The position numbers and the translations under genes are program-made. A stretch of DNA of 50,992 bases, taken from positions 1-50,992 of the forward strand of contig NZ_CALMAW010000020.1 in assembly GCF_937859915.1 (NCBI RefSeq). Direction: 5' to 3'. Shown piece by piece: positions 42,498-50,992 of this stretch. Below the pieces are notes generated by a model. That model was not told where the DNA came from, made no database searches, and worked only from the letters and a program-made list of their open reading frames with translations. Position 1 is the stretch's first letter. The number at the start of each line of letters is the position of its first letter. Source of the DNA: an uncultured Sphingomonas sp. Its GTDB lineage: Bacteria; Pseudomonadota; Alphaproteobacteria; Sphingomonadales; Sphingomonadaceae.

Positions 42498-42656
42498 GGA
42501 TCGTCCCCTGGAGTAGCGCGAAGCCTCGACAATCGCGCACGATCCGTCAATGCACGACGAAGGTCGTCGTGCCATGCAGGCTGCAATACGACATAGGGGT
42601 GGCTGGAACTGTCTGCGGGCGGAACAGGCTGGACGCGAAAGGGTTGTGACCGCATC

Positions 42657-43892
42657 GTGACGGCCATGGAGTATAGCGGGGCGGGGGCCGGGATCGTCGG
42701 CTGCCCCGATTGCGGTACGCGGCAGCGCCTGCCTGCAGCTGTCCGATCCACCGTCGTCCGCTGCATCACCTGCGACGGCACGCTCGAACGCACGCAGGGT
42801 CGCAGCCTCAGCGCGTCTCTGGCCTGCTCGCTGGCAATCGTGCTGCTGCTGGTCCCCGCCAACCTGTCGATGTTCCTGCGCACCGATGCGCTCGGTGTGT
42901 CGCGCAGCAGCCACCTCGGCTCGGCGGCAAGCGCGATGCTGACCGAGGGCTGGCCGTGGCTGGCGCTGGTCGTGTTCCTGTTCGTGGTGCTCTTCCCGAT
43001 CGTCCGCTTCGGCCTGCTGACCGCGGTGCTGGGGCTGCTCGAGCTGGGCCGTGTCGAGCCGTGGATGGGTCGCGCCTTTCGCTGGTCGAACCGGCTCGAG
43101 ACCTGGGCGATGCCGGAGGTGTTCCTGCTGGGCCTGGCGGTCGCCTATGCGCGGCTCACCGACTCGATTGCGGTGCGGGTCGGGCCGGGCGCGGTGACGT
43201 TCATCGCAGCCGGTGTGCTCGCGCTGGTGGTGCGTGCGACGCTCGACAAGGCGGCGGTATGGGCGCGGATCGCGCCCGACGCCGAGGTCGCCGATCCCGC
43301 CCACGCGATCGAGTGCCAGGATTGCGACCTGCTGCTCCCCGCGCATCATGAGGGCCGCGGCTGCCCGCGCTGCGCCGCCCCCGTCCGCCACCGCAAGCCG
43401 CAGAGCATCAGCCGCACGATCGCGCTGACCTCGGCCGCGCTGCTGCTCTATATCCCGGCCAATCTCTATCCGCTTGCGACGCTGCCGATCAACTACAAGC
43501 CGACCAAATATACGGTGCTCGAAGGCGTGATCGACCTGGCGCAGGCGGGATTGTGGGATCTGGCGATCCTGGTCTTCTGCGCCAGTTTTCTCATTCCCTT
43601 CCTCAAGCTGGTCGGGCTGACCTGGTGTGTCGTCTCGGTGCTGCGCCGGTCGGATCGCCATCTCGTCGCCAAGGCGCGCACCTACCGCGTCGTCGAGGAG
43701 ATCGGCCGCTGGTCGATGGTGGACCCGTTCGTGATCGGTGCGTTCGTACCGGTGATGAATTATAACGCCCTGATCTACGGACGCGCCGAGGCGGCGTCCG
43801 TGCCTTTTACCGCCGTGGTCGTGCTGACCATCATCAGCGCAAAAACCTTCGATCCCCGCCTGATGTGGGATGCCGCCAGGAGACGGGTGTGA
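42657..43892 (+). CDS. pqiA: intermembrane transport protein PqiA
   Basis: 411 residues, inner-membrane protein with two similar halves, each starting with two CxxC motifs (CPDC/CITC and CQDC/CPRC, rubredoxin-like zinc ribbons) followed by about four helices; the second half has LLYIPANLYPLATLPI, a family mark. Start GTG 42657; ATG 42666 is the alternative, neither with a strong ribosome site. Works with PqiB and PqiC in lipid transfer between membranes; overlaps pqiB by four bases. Confidence 0.93.
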   Translation: MTAMEYSGAGAGIVGCPDCGTRQRLPAAVRSTVVRCITCDGTLERTQGRSLSASLACSLAIVLLLVPANLSMFLRTDALGVSRSSHLGSAASAMLTEGWPWLALVVFLFVVLFPIVRFGLLTAVLGLLELGRVEPWMGRAFRWSNRLETWAMPEVFLLGLAVAYARLTDSIAVRVGPGAVTFIAAGVLALVVRATLDKAAVWARIAPDAEVADPAHAIECQDCDLLLPAHHEGRGCPRCAAPVRHRKPQSISRTIALTSAALLLYIPANLYPLATLPINYKPTKYTVLEGVIDLAQAGLWDLAILVFCASFLIPFLKLVGLTWCVVSVLRRSDRHLVAKARTYRVVEEIGRWSMVDPFVIGAFVPVMNYNALIYGRAEAASVPFTAVVVLTIISAKTFDPRLMWDAARRRV

Positions 43893-45577
43893 ACGACGTA
43901 CGACAGGAAGACGATCTGCCCGAGGCGCGCAGCATCCGCAGCCGCTGGCCGGGGCTGGTGTGGGCGGTGCCGCTCGCCGCGCTGATCATCGTTGGCTTCC
44001 TCGGTGTCCGGGCGCTGACCCGCAAGGGCGTCGATGTCGTCGTCACCTTCGGCTATGCCGAGGGCGTGACACCGGGCAACACCAAGGTGCTCGTGTCGGG
44101 CGTCGAGGCGGGCGAGGTGTCGAAGATCCGCGTCTCGCCCGACGCGCATCATGTCGAGGTGACGCTGAGGCTCGATCCGCGCGAGAAGGCGGCGCTCAAT
44201 TCCAACACCACCTTCTGGCTGATCGGCGAGAACCCGACGATCACCGACATCCAGTCGATCCGCGCCGCGGTCGCCGGCGTGATCATCGCGATGGCCCCTG
44301 GCAAGGGCGGTACGCCGACGCGCAGCTTCATCGGTCTCGACCAGCCGCCGGTGATCCCGCCCGACGCCAAGGGGACGCCCTATTATCTGACCGCGCCCGC
44401 GGTCGGCTCGCTGCAGGCGGGCGCCGCGGTGAGCTATCACGGGCTGGCGATCGGCAAGATCGTGCAGACCGAGATGGTCGGTCTCGACCGGTTCCGCATG
44501 GAGATGTTCGTCAACGCGCCCTACGACCGCTACATCAAGCAGGGCGCGCAATTCTGGACGGGAAGCCCGCTCAAACTGTCGCTGAGCGGCGCCAGCCTGT
44601 CGGCGGGGCTGGCATCGCCCGCCAGCCTGCTGCAGGGATCGGTGCAGTTCGAGGTACCGCACCGCGCGCGCACCGCGCCGCAGGCCCCCGCGGGAACCAG
44701 CTTCACGCTCTATGACGACCAGTCGAGCGCCGAGCAGGGCCCGACCGGACCGGAGATCCCCTATCGCCTGATCCTGACCGGTGCGGCCGGCGACCTGTCG
44801 AGCACATCGACGGTCTCGATGCTGGGCTATACGATCGGCCGGATCCGCTCGGCCAAGCTGCTCTTCGCGCCCGGCGGCAGGCCCTATACCGAGGCGGTGC
44901 TCGCGATCTTCCCGCGCAAGCTCGATATCGACCTGCCGATCGACGCGCCGGCCGACATGTGGCGTCAGGCCGCCGACCGCGCGGTCACGCGGCTGCTGCA
45001 GCAGGGCTATCGCGCGCACATGGTCCAGTCGCCGCCGCTGGTCGGCGCGCACGTGATCCAGCTCGCGGCAGACCACGGCACTGGGCCCGCGAACCTCGGC
45101 CACGACGGCGGCCAATATCCGCTGATCCCGGTCGCTGAGGCCGGAGGGGGTGCGGATGACCTGATCGCCAGCGCCAACCAGATCATGGCGAAGATCAACC
45201 GCATCCCGCTCGAACAGATTGGCAACAATCTGAACAAGCTGAGCGGCAATCTGGCGCAGATCAGCGGGTCGGGACAGGTGCGCGACAGCATCGCGCATCT
45301 CGATGGGACGCTGAAGCAGCTCGACGGCATCCTTACGCAGGTCAAGCCGCAGATCGGGCCGCTGATGACCAAGCTCAGCCAGACCGCGGACGAGCTGCAC
45401 GGCACCGCGGCGGCGGCGCGCACGGTGCTGTCGGGCGAGGGGGCGGCGCAGGATCGCAGCCTTCCCGACGCGATCCAGCAGCTCGACGAGATGTCGCGCT
45501 CGATCCGCTCGCTCACCGACTATCTCGGGCGCCATCCCGAGGCGCTGATCCGCGGCAAGGCGAAGGAGAAGAAATGA
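43889..45577 (+). CDS. pqiB: MlaD/MCE family protein PqiB
   Basis: 562 residues from GTG 43889 (GTGA overlap with pqiA, AGGAG before it). One N-terminal membrane helix (GLVWAVPLAALIIVGFLGV), then three MCE domains (about 50-140, 165-270 and 290-400) and a long helical C-terminus that in E. coli PqiB forms a tunnel across the periplasm. Central part of the Pqi lipid path. Confidence 0.93.
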   Translation: MNDVRQEDDLPEARSIRSRWPGLVWAVPLAALIIVGFLGVRALTRKGVDVVVTFGYAEGVTPGNTKVLVSGVEAGEVSKIRVSPDAHHVEVTLRLDPREKAALNSNTTFWLIGENPTITDIQSIRAAVAGVIIAMAPGKGGTPTRSFIGLDQPPVIPPDAKGTPYYLTAPAVGSLQAGAAVSYHGLAIGKIVQTEMVGLDRFRMEMFVNAPYDRYIKQGAQFWTGSPLKLSLSGASLSAGLASPASLLQGSVQFEVPHRARTAPQAPAGTSFTLYDDQSSAEQGPTGPEIPYRLILTGAAGDLSSTSTVSMLGYTIGRIRSAKLLFAPGGRPYTEAVLAIFPRKLDIDLPIDAPADMWRQAADRAVTRLLQQGYRAHMVQSPPLVGAHVIQLAADHGTGPANLGHDGGQYPLIPVAEAGGGADDLIASANQIMAKINRIPLEQIGNNLNKLSGNLAQISGSGQVRDSIAHLDGTLKQLDGILTQVKPQIGPLMTKLSQTADELHGTAAAARTVLSGEGAAQDRSLPDAIQQLDEMSRSIRSLTDYLGRHPEALIRGKAKEKK

Positions 45578-46140
45578 TGAAAGCCTTGCCATCGGTCGGT
45601 GTGGCGGCGCTGCTCGCGCTGGCCGGCTGCACCAGCCCCAAGACGGTGCTGCTGACGCTCGACGCGGCGCCGCCGCCGTCGGATGCGGTACACGGCGGCT
45701 ATCGCGGCCTGCCGATCGCGGTGCCGGCGGTGCATCTGCCGGCGTCGCTCGACCGCGCCGAGTTCGTCCATCAGGAGAGCGCGGGCGAGGTCAAGGTCGA
45801 TGATTTCGCCCGCTGGACCGCGCCGCTCGGGCTGCTGGCGCGCGACGCGCTGGTGCGAGATCTGACCGTGCGGCTGCCGGCCGGCGCCGTACTGCCGCCG
45901 GGGACCGTCGGGACGGCGGGCAAGGCGCGCACGCTCGACGTCACGATCCTCGGCTTCCAGACGGGCGCGAGCGGTGCGACGATGCAGATTGCCTATCGCG
46001 CGGGGCCAGGCGGGCCGGTGCAGCAGCTGTCGCTGACGACGCCGGGCGCGGGCATCGCGCCGGTGCCGACCGCGCAGGCGTTCGGCGCGCTGATCGGCGA
46101 GCTCGCGGACCGGATCGCGGCAGATATGGCGGCGCGGTGA
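45574..46140 (+). CDS. pqiC: PqiC-type ABC transport auxiliary lipoprotein
   Basis: 188 residues. Lipoprotein signal with lipobox LALAGC, lipidated Cys19. DUF330/PqiC domain: YRGLPIAVPAVHLPASLDR, a central strand region and a C-terminal helix LIGELADRIAADMAA. Likely the outer-membrane anchor contacting PqiB. ATG overlaps the pqiB stop by four bases, completing pqiABC. Confidence 0.9.
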   Translation: MMKALPSVGVAALLALAGCTSPKTVLLTLDAAPPPSDAVHGGYRGLPIAVPAVHLPASLDRAEFVHQESAGEVKVDDFARWTAPLGLLARDALVRDLTVRLPAGAVLPPGTVGTAGKARTLDVTILGFQTGASGATMQIAYRAGPGGPVQQLSLTTPGAGIAPVPTAQAFGALIGELADRIAADMAAR

Positions 46141-46144
46141 TTTA

Positions 46145-46250
46145 CCCCCCTCTCCCCGGCGGCGAGAGGGGAGCCACGCGTTAGCGTCGTGTCCCACATT
46201 CGAGGTGGGAGACCCTCACCCAACCCTCTCCCAGAGGGAGAGGGCTTTTA
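46145..46250. repeat. composite palindromic extragenic repeat, family A copy 3 (inverted)
   Basis: Reverse-complement layout of 4020-4135: CCCCTCTCCCCGGCGGCGAGAGGGG, ACGCGTTAGCGT, then GACCCTCACCCAACCCTCTCCC-AGAGGGAGAGGG. Located between convergent pqiC and the amidase gene. Confidence 0.75.
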
Positions 46251-46253
46251 GTT

Positions 46254-47765
46254 TCATCGCGCCCCCATCGGCGCCAGCAGGCTCGCGGTCGGCTCCGTCC
46301 CCTCGACCGATGCCGCAAAGGTCGGCACCAGCCGCATCTTGGCCGCCTGCTCATAGGCATAGCCCAGACCGAGCAGCTTGGCCTCGCTCCACGCCGGCCC
46401 CACAAACGACAGCCCGACCGGCAGTCCGCGCACCGCGCCCATCGGGACGGTCAGATGCGGATAGCCCGCGACCGCGGCGAGATCGGCGGGGCCGCCGCCG
46501 GCGATCTGATCGCCATTGACCGCGTCGATCTTCCACGCCGGCGGCATCGTCGGCGCGACCAAGGCGACGACATTGTTGGCGGCGAGCATCGCGTCGATGC
46601 CGTCTCGCCCGGCCAGCCGCAGCGACAGCGCACGCGCCGCCAGATAGGCGGGATCGGCGAGGCCCTTGGTCGCCTCGGCCTTCTCGAAACTGTCCTGCCC
46701 GAACAGCGCGAGTTCGCGCGGGTGTGCCGCGTTGAACGCGATCAGGTCGGCGAGCGTACGCGACTCGACGGTCTTCGGTGTCGTCGCGAGATAGACGTTC
46801 ATGTCGGCCTTGAGCTCGGTCAGCAGCACGGTGAGTTCGGCCGGGCCGATCTTGTCGCGATCCTTCATCGCGGCGATGTCGACCAGCGTCGCACCCTGCG
46901 CGCGCAGCACGTCCAGCGCCCGCGCGAACAGCGTGTCGACCGGCGGCGACCACGGCCCGACGAAGCGCAGAACGCCGATCCGCACGCCCTTGAGCGCATC
47001 GGGCTTGAGTCCGGCGAGATAGTCGGTCTTGTGCACGTCGGCCGCTGCCGTTGCAGGGTCGGCGGGGTCGCTGCCTGCGATCGCGGCGAGCACCAGCGCG
47101 GCAGTGCGCACGTCCTTCGCCATCGGGCCCGCGGTGTCCTGGCTGTGGCTGATCGGAACGATGTGCGTGCGGCTGACCAGCCCGACCGTCGGCTTGAGCC
47201 CAACGATTCCGTTGAGCGAAGCGGGGCAGGTGATCGAGCCGTCGGTCTCCGAACCGATCGCGGCGTCGGTCAGCCCGGCGGCGACCGCGGCACCGCTGCC
47301 CGACGATGAGCCGCACGGGTCGCGATCGAGCGCGAACGGGTTGCGTGTCTGCCCGCCGATCGCGCTCCAGCCCGAGATCGAGGCGGAGGAGCGCATGTTC
47401 GCCCATTCGGACAGGTTGGTCTTGCCGAGGATCACCGCGCCCGCGGCGCGCAGCCGCGCGACCAGCGGTGCGTCGCGGTTGGTAACGTTGGCCGCGAGCG
47501 CGAGGCTGCCGGCGGTGGTCGGCAGCGGGCCCTTGGCCTCGATATTGTCCTTGATCAGGATCGGCATGCCGAACAGCGGCCCGCGCGCCGCCCGGCTGCG
47601 ATCGAGCGCGCGCGCCTGATCGAGCGCGGTCGGATCGAGCGCGAGCACCGCGTGGATCTGCGGATTGAGCCTTTTTACGCGCGCGATCGCCGCCTGCGTG
47701 TTGGTCTCTGCGCGCAGCGCGGGATCGGCGGCGGCAAGGGCAAGAACAAGCGCGATGGCGGACAT
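46254..47765 (-). CDS. amidase signature family protein, exported
   Basis: 503 residues. Amidase-signature hydrolase with Lys-Ser-Ser triad: Lys72 in ILIKDNIEA, the Gly/Ser loop CGSSSGSGAAVAAG near 151-164 carrying the cis-Ser, and nucleophile Ser177 in ETDGSITCPAS. The short hydrophobic N-terminus (SAIALVLALAAADPAL) looks like a signal peptide. Splits amides; related enzymes include 6-aminohexanoate-cyclic-dimer hydrolase and peptide amidase. Confidence 0.93.
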   Translation of the reverse strand: MSAIALVLALAAADPALRAETNTQAAIARVKRLNPQIHAVLALDPTALDQARALDRSRAARGPLFGMPILIKDNIEAKGPLPTTAGSLALAANVTNRDAPLVARLRAAGAVILGKTNLSEWANMRSSASISGWSAIGGQTRNPFALDRDPCGSSSGSGAAVAAGLTDAAIGSETDGSITCPASLNGIVGLKPTVGLVSRTHIVPISHSQDTAGPMAKDVRTAALVLAAIAGSDPADPATAAADVHKTDYLAGLKPDALKGVRIGVLRFVGPWSPPVDTLFARALDVLRAQGATLVDIAAMKDRDKIGPAELTVLLTELKADMNVYLATTPKTVESRTLADLIAFNAAHPRELALFGQDSFEKAEATKGLADPAYLAARALSLRLAGRDGIDAMLAANNVVALVAPTMPPAWKIDAVNGDQIAGGGPADLAAVAGYPHLTVPMGAVRGLPVGLSFVGPAWSEAKLLGLGYAYEQAAKMRLVPTFAASVEGTEPTASLLAPMGAR

Positions 47766-47830
47766 GGATTTCCTTCCGTTTGCAGCAGGATGCGGGGCGT
47801 AAGGCAGGGCGTCAATCGGCTGCGATAGTT

Positions 47831-47860
47831 CATTCTCCCCTCTCCTTCAGGGAGGGTCGT
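47831..47860. repeat. short fragment of family A repeat
   Basis: CTCCCCTCTCCTTCAGGGAGGG within the divergent gap between the amidase and M13 peptidase genes; only one hairpin arm set is left. Confidence 0.45.
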
Positions 47861-47930
47861 TTGCCGTCCTCTCTCCGATTGTCCGCGGCCCGGCGCGCTG
47901 CTAGCCCTGGTGCAAATAGGGAGGCCCATC

Positions 47931-49955
47931 ATGTCCATCGCCCGTCTTGCCGTCGCGCTGCTCGTCGGGAGCAGCCTGTCCGCCGTCGTCCACGCAGCGC
48001 CCGCCAAACCGGTCTACGGTCCCTGGGGCGTCGACTATGCCTCGATGGACAAGAGCGTGAAGCCCGGCGACGATTTCTTCGGCTATGCCGAGGGGACGTG
48101 GCTCAAGACCACGCCGATCGCGCCCGACAAGGCGAGCGCGGGCTACAACAGCGATCTCCCCGATCTCGCCGAGCGCGACGTGCGGCAGATCGTCGAGGAG
48201 GCGCAGAAGCATCCTACCGGCCCGATCGCCAAGCAGATCGGCGATTTCTACGCGGCGTGGATGGACGAAGCCGGGATCGAGGCGCGCGGGCTCAAGCCGG
48301 TGCAGCCCTATCTGGCGCAGATCGCCGCGATCGACACGCGCGCGCAGCTCGTGCAGCTGATGGCCGAGCCCGGCTTCGCCAGCCCGGTCGACATCGGCAT
48401 CGAGCCCGACGAGAAGGATCCGACGCGCTATACCGTCGGTGCGAGCCAGGCGCGGCTGGGTCTGCCGACGCGCGACTATTATCTGCTCCCCGGCGCCAAA
48501 TACGATGCGATCCGCAAGGCCTATCGCGCCTACATCATCCGCATCCAGACGCTCGCGGGCATCCCCGACGCCGCCGCCAAGGCCGACGCGATCATCGCGC
48601 TCGAGACGCGGCTGTCGCAGGACCAGTGGACCCCCGAGCGCCGCCGCGATCCGCAGGCGACCTATAATCCGATGAGCCGCGCGCAGCTCGATACGCTCGC
48701 GCCGCAGCTCGACTGGACGCCGGTGCTCGCCAAGATCGGGCTCGGCGCGATGCCGACCGTTGTGGTGTCCGAGCCGAGCGCGGTGGCCGCCGCCGGTGCG
48801 CGTCTGGGCGACGTGCCGCTGTCGACCTGGAAGGACTGGCTCGCCTTCCGCTTCCTCAGCGATCATGCGCAGTTCCTGCCCAAGGCGTATGACGACGCGC
48901 ATTTCGATTTCTACAGCCATACGCTGCGCGACGTGCAGACGCAGAGCGACCGCTGGAAGCGTGGCGTGCGGCTGCTCGACGCCGATCTCGGCGAGGCGGT
49001 CGGGCAGCTCTACGTCCAGCAACATTGGTCGGCCGACACCGAGAAGCAGATGGCGGAGCTGATCGAGGATCTCCGCGCCGCCTATGCCGACAAGATCAAC
49101 CATGCGCCCTGGATGGACGCGGCGACGCGCAAGGCCGCGCTCGAGAAGCTTGGAACCTTCGATCCGCGGATCGGGCATCCGGTCAAATATATCGACTATT
49201 CGACGATGGTGGTGAGCCCGACCGATCCGCTCGCCAACGCCGTCGCGTCCGATCATTTCGAGTGGCGGTTGCAGCTCTCCCGGCTGGGCAAGCCCGTCGA
49301 CCGCACCTTGTGGGACATGACCCCGCAGACGGTGAACGCCTATTACGATCCGACGATGAACCAGGTCACCTTCCCCGCGGCGATCCTGCAGCCGCCCTTC
49401 TTCGATCCCGCAGCGGACCCCGCGGTCAACTATGGCGAGACGGGCGCGACGATCGGCCACGAAATGGGCCACGGCTTCGACGACGAGGGCCGGCAGTTCG
49501 ACGCGCAAGGGCGGCTGCGCGACTGGTGGACCAAGGAGTCCGCCGATCGCTACACCGCGCACGCGCAGAATCTGGTCAAGCAGTTCGACGGCTATGAGCC
49601 GATCCCCGGCACGCACATCAAGGGCCAGCTGACGCTCGGCGAGAATCTCGGCGACCTCGGCGGGCTCGAGGCGGCCTATGCGGCGTACCGCCGCTATGTG
49701 TCGCGCCACGGCGAGCCGAAGGTGATCGACGGCTTCACCGGCGACCAGCGCTTCTTCATCGCCTATGCGCAGAGCTGGCAGGGCAAGGAGCGCGAGGGCG
49801 CGTTGCGCTCGCAGCTGCTGTCGGATCCGCATTCGCCCGACGCCTTCCGGGTCAACGGCATCGTCCGCAACGTCGACCCCTGGTATGCCGCCTTCGGGGT
49901 CAAGCCCGGTGAGAAACTCTATCTGGCGCCGAGCGAGCGGGTGCACGTCTGGTAA
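47931..49955 (+). CDS. secreted M13 family metallopeptidase
   Basis: 674 residues, neprilysin/PepO family. Signal peptide (LAVALLVGSSLSAVVHA). Zinc site HEMGH at 510-514 and the third ligand Glu571 with Asp575 in GENLGDLGG; NAYYDPTMN supplies the substrate-binding Asn-Ala-Tyr. Ends SERVHVW, the usual conserved end with a Trp. Acts on peptides in the periplasm or outside. ATG 47931 is preceded by GGGAGG at seven bases; an ATG 21 bases earlier lacks one. Confidence 0.95.
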   Translation: MSIARLAVALLVGSSLSAVVHAAPAKPVYGPWGVDYASMDKSVKPGDDFFGYAEGTWLKTTPIAPDKASAGYNSDLPDLAERDVRQIVEEAQKHPTGPIAKQIGDFYAAWMDEAGIEARGLKPVQPYLAQIAAIDTRAQLVQLMAEPGFASPVDIGIEPDEKDPTRYTVGASQARLGLPTRDYYLLPGAKYDAIRKAYRAYIIRIQTLAGIPDAAAKADAIIALETRLSQDQWTPERRRDPQATYNPMSRAQLDTLAPQLDWTPVLAKIGLGAMPTVVVSEPSAVAAAGARLGDVPLSTWKDWLAFRFLSDHAQFLPKAYDDAHFDFYSHTLRDVQTQSDRWKRGVRLLDADLGEAVGQLYVQQHWSADTEKQMAELIEDLRAAYADKINHAPWMDAATRKAALEKLGTFDPRIGHPVKYIDYSTMVVSPTDPLANAVASDHFEWRLQLSRLGKPVDRTLWDMTPQTVNAYYDPTMNQVTFPAAILQPPFFDPAADPAVNYGETGATIGHEMGHGFDDEGRQFDAQGRLRDWWTKESADRYTAHAQNLVKQFDGYEPIPGTHIKGQLTLGENLGDLGGLEAAYAAYRRYVSRHGEPKVIDGFTGDQRFFIAYAQSWQGKEREGALRSQLLSDPHSPDAFRVNGIVRNVDPWYAAFGVKPGEKLYLAPSERVHVW

Positions 49956-49989
49956 GGTGAATCGAGCCGCGCCGTGTAACTTCTTCTTC

Positions 49990-50078
49990 GTCATCCCGGA
50001 CTTGATCCGGGATCCATAGACGCGGCGCCCGATGATCGGGCGCTGCGCATATGGATTCCCGCCTTCGCGGGAATGACG
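49990..50078. repeat. palindromic extragenic repeat, family B full copy
   Basis: Order: GTCATCCCGGACTTGATCCGGG, ATCCATAGACGCGGCGCCCG, ATCGGGCGCTGCGCATATGGAT, TCCCGCCTTCGCGGGAATGAC. The centre and both ends pair. Lies between the M13 gene and parC, which run the same way. Confidence 0.75.
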
Positions 50079-50138
50079 GTTTCTATTGTGTTCTCCCCCC
50101 GCTTCCCAACCGCCCGCGCCGCCTGCTAGTCCGCAAGC

Positions 50139-50992
50139 ATGGCCGCACCCGACACGATCGCTCCCGTCCCCTATACCGACACGCCGTTCGACGAGGCGCT
50201 CTCGCAGCGCTATCTCGTCTATGCGCTGTCGACGATCACCGCGCGTTCGCTGCCCGACGTCCGCGATGGGCTGAAGCCGGTGCATCGCCGGCTGCTGTGG
50301 GGGATGCGGCTGCTGCGGCTCGATCCGACCTCGGCCTACAAGAAATGCGCGCGCGTCGTCGGCGACGTGATGGGCAAATATCATCCGCATGGCGACGCGT
50401 CGATCTACGACGCGATGGTGCGCTTGGCGCAGACCTTCTCGCTGCGCTACCCGCTGGTCGACGGGCAGGGCAATTTCGGCAACGTCGACGGCGATAATGC
50501 CGCGGCCATGCGCTACACCGAGGCCCGGCTGACGCAGGCCGCGATCCTGCTGATGGACGGACTCGACGAGGACACCGTCGCCTTCCGCCCGACCTATAAT
50601 GGCGAGGAGGAAGAGCCCGAGGTCTTTCCCGGCCTGTTCCCCAACCTGCTCGCCAATGGCGCGTCGGGGATTGCGGTCGGCATGGCGACCTCGATCCCGC
50701 CGCACAATGCCGCCGAGCTGATCGACGCGGTCGTTCATCTGATGGACAAGCCGGAGGCGACCACCGCCGACCTGCTCCAGTACGTCCAGGGCCCCGACTT
50801 CCCGACCGGCGGCATCGTCGCCGACGCGCCGGCCGCGATCCGTGAGGCCTATGAGACCGGCCGCGGTTCCTTCCGCACCCGCGCGCGCTTCGGTGAGCCC
50901 GAGAAGCTGACCGGGGGCACCTGGCAGCTCGTAATTACCGAAATTCCCTATCAGGTGCCCAAAGCCAAGCTGATCGAGCAGATCGCGCTGCT
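50139..50992 (+). CDS. parC: DNA topoisomerase IV subunit A, 3' end missing
   Basis: The first 284 codons are present; the gene continues past the window edge. ParC decatenates daughter chromosomes with ParE. Visible: [20 protein letters not shown], the quinolone-region [19 protein letters not shown], and the DNA-cleaving Tyr126 in [10 protein letters not shown], then [18 protein letters not shown]. At the position of E. coli ParC Ser80 there is Ala87, with Ser88 next and Asp91. Separated from gyrA by the '[12 protein letters not shown]' context typical of alphaproteobacterial ParC; gyrA remains a minor alternative. Confidence 0.9.
   Translation, partial: MAAPDTIAPVPYTDTPFDEALSQRYLVYALSTITARSLPDVRDGLKPVHRRLLWGMRLLRLDPTSAYKKCARVVGDVMGKYHPHGDASIYDAMVRLAQTFSLRYPLVDGQGNFGNVDGDNAAAMRYTEARLTQAAILLMDGLDEDTVAFRPTYNGEEEEPEVFPGLFPNLLANGASGIAVGMATSIPPHNAAELIDAVVHLMDKPEATTADLLQYVQGPDFPTGGIVADAPAAIREAYETGRGSFRTRARFGEPEKLTGGTWQLVITEIPYQVPKAKLIEQIAL

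Noticed and set aside
47901-50738. 945-residue minus-strand open frame across the M13 peptidase and parC
   Set aside because: Shadow of two recognised genes; composition atypical and it crosses an extragenic repeat.

Overview
The window is high-GC chromosomal DNA that looks like an alphaproteobacterium of the order Sphingomonadales (Sphingomonas or a close relative). Support comes from the protein types (DUF6481-like protein, double-TetR regulator, short proteins of the 'MGQLRTANKR' type), dense back-to-back genes with ATGA/GTGA overlaps, and several families of palindromic extragenic repeats. There is no phage, insertion sequence, CRISPR array or plasmid gene; it reads as core and lineage-specific chromosome. 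Functions below come from reading translated motifs, not from database searches.

Layout. 1-4019: end of a glucan/trehalose operon (malQ fragment, treY). 4136-8681: M3 oligopeptidase and two transglutaminase-like genes on the minus strand, divergent from an N-formylglutamate amidohydrolase-like gene; the two divergent ATG codons share bases. 8772-26192: a large acyl-CoA catabolism region with an ACAD11-type acyl-CoA dehydrogenase, a pair of FadE-like dehydrogenases translationally linked to a FadB-like bifunctional enzyme, an acyl-CoA ligase, two thioesterases, two SDRs, an ACAD10/11-type kinase, a tandem TetR regulator, a MaoC hydratase, a thiolase and a quinone oxidoreductase-like enzyme. 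Together these supply activation, dehydrogenation, hydration, oxidation and thiolysis, plus the two halves of a phosphorylation-dependent route for hydroxylated acyl-CoAs. 16981-17518 has no recognisable gene but carries a good promoter and strong hairpins.

26291-30775: an island of very small genes around two nearly identical, inverted cold-shock protein genes whose upstream 29-bp motif, leader length and downstream hairpin are also duplicated. 30787-33997: tRNA-Leu(UAA), ihfB, rpsA, and a secreted Gly/Ser-rich repeat protein behind a possible general-stress (EcfG-type) promoter.

34061-50992: alpha/beta hydrolase, MBL-fold protein, Ca2+/H+ antiporter and kynureninase on the minus strand; polysaccharide deacetylase, a PPGY/Gln-rich glycine-zipper protein and a dienelactone hydrolase on the plus strand; a Rieske oxygenase; a complete pqiABC lipid-transport operon; a secreted amidase; a secreted M13 metallopeptidase; and the start of parC, cut by the window edge.

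The observation most worth following is the presence of separate bacterial counterparts of the kinase and dehydrogenase halves of mammalian ACAD10/ACAD11 inside one acyl-CoA gene region, followed by the duplicated cold-shock/small-protein module.
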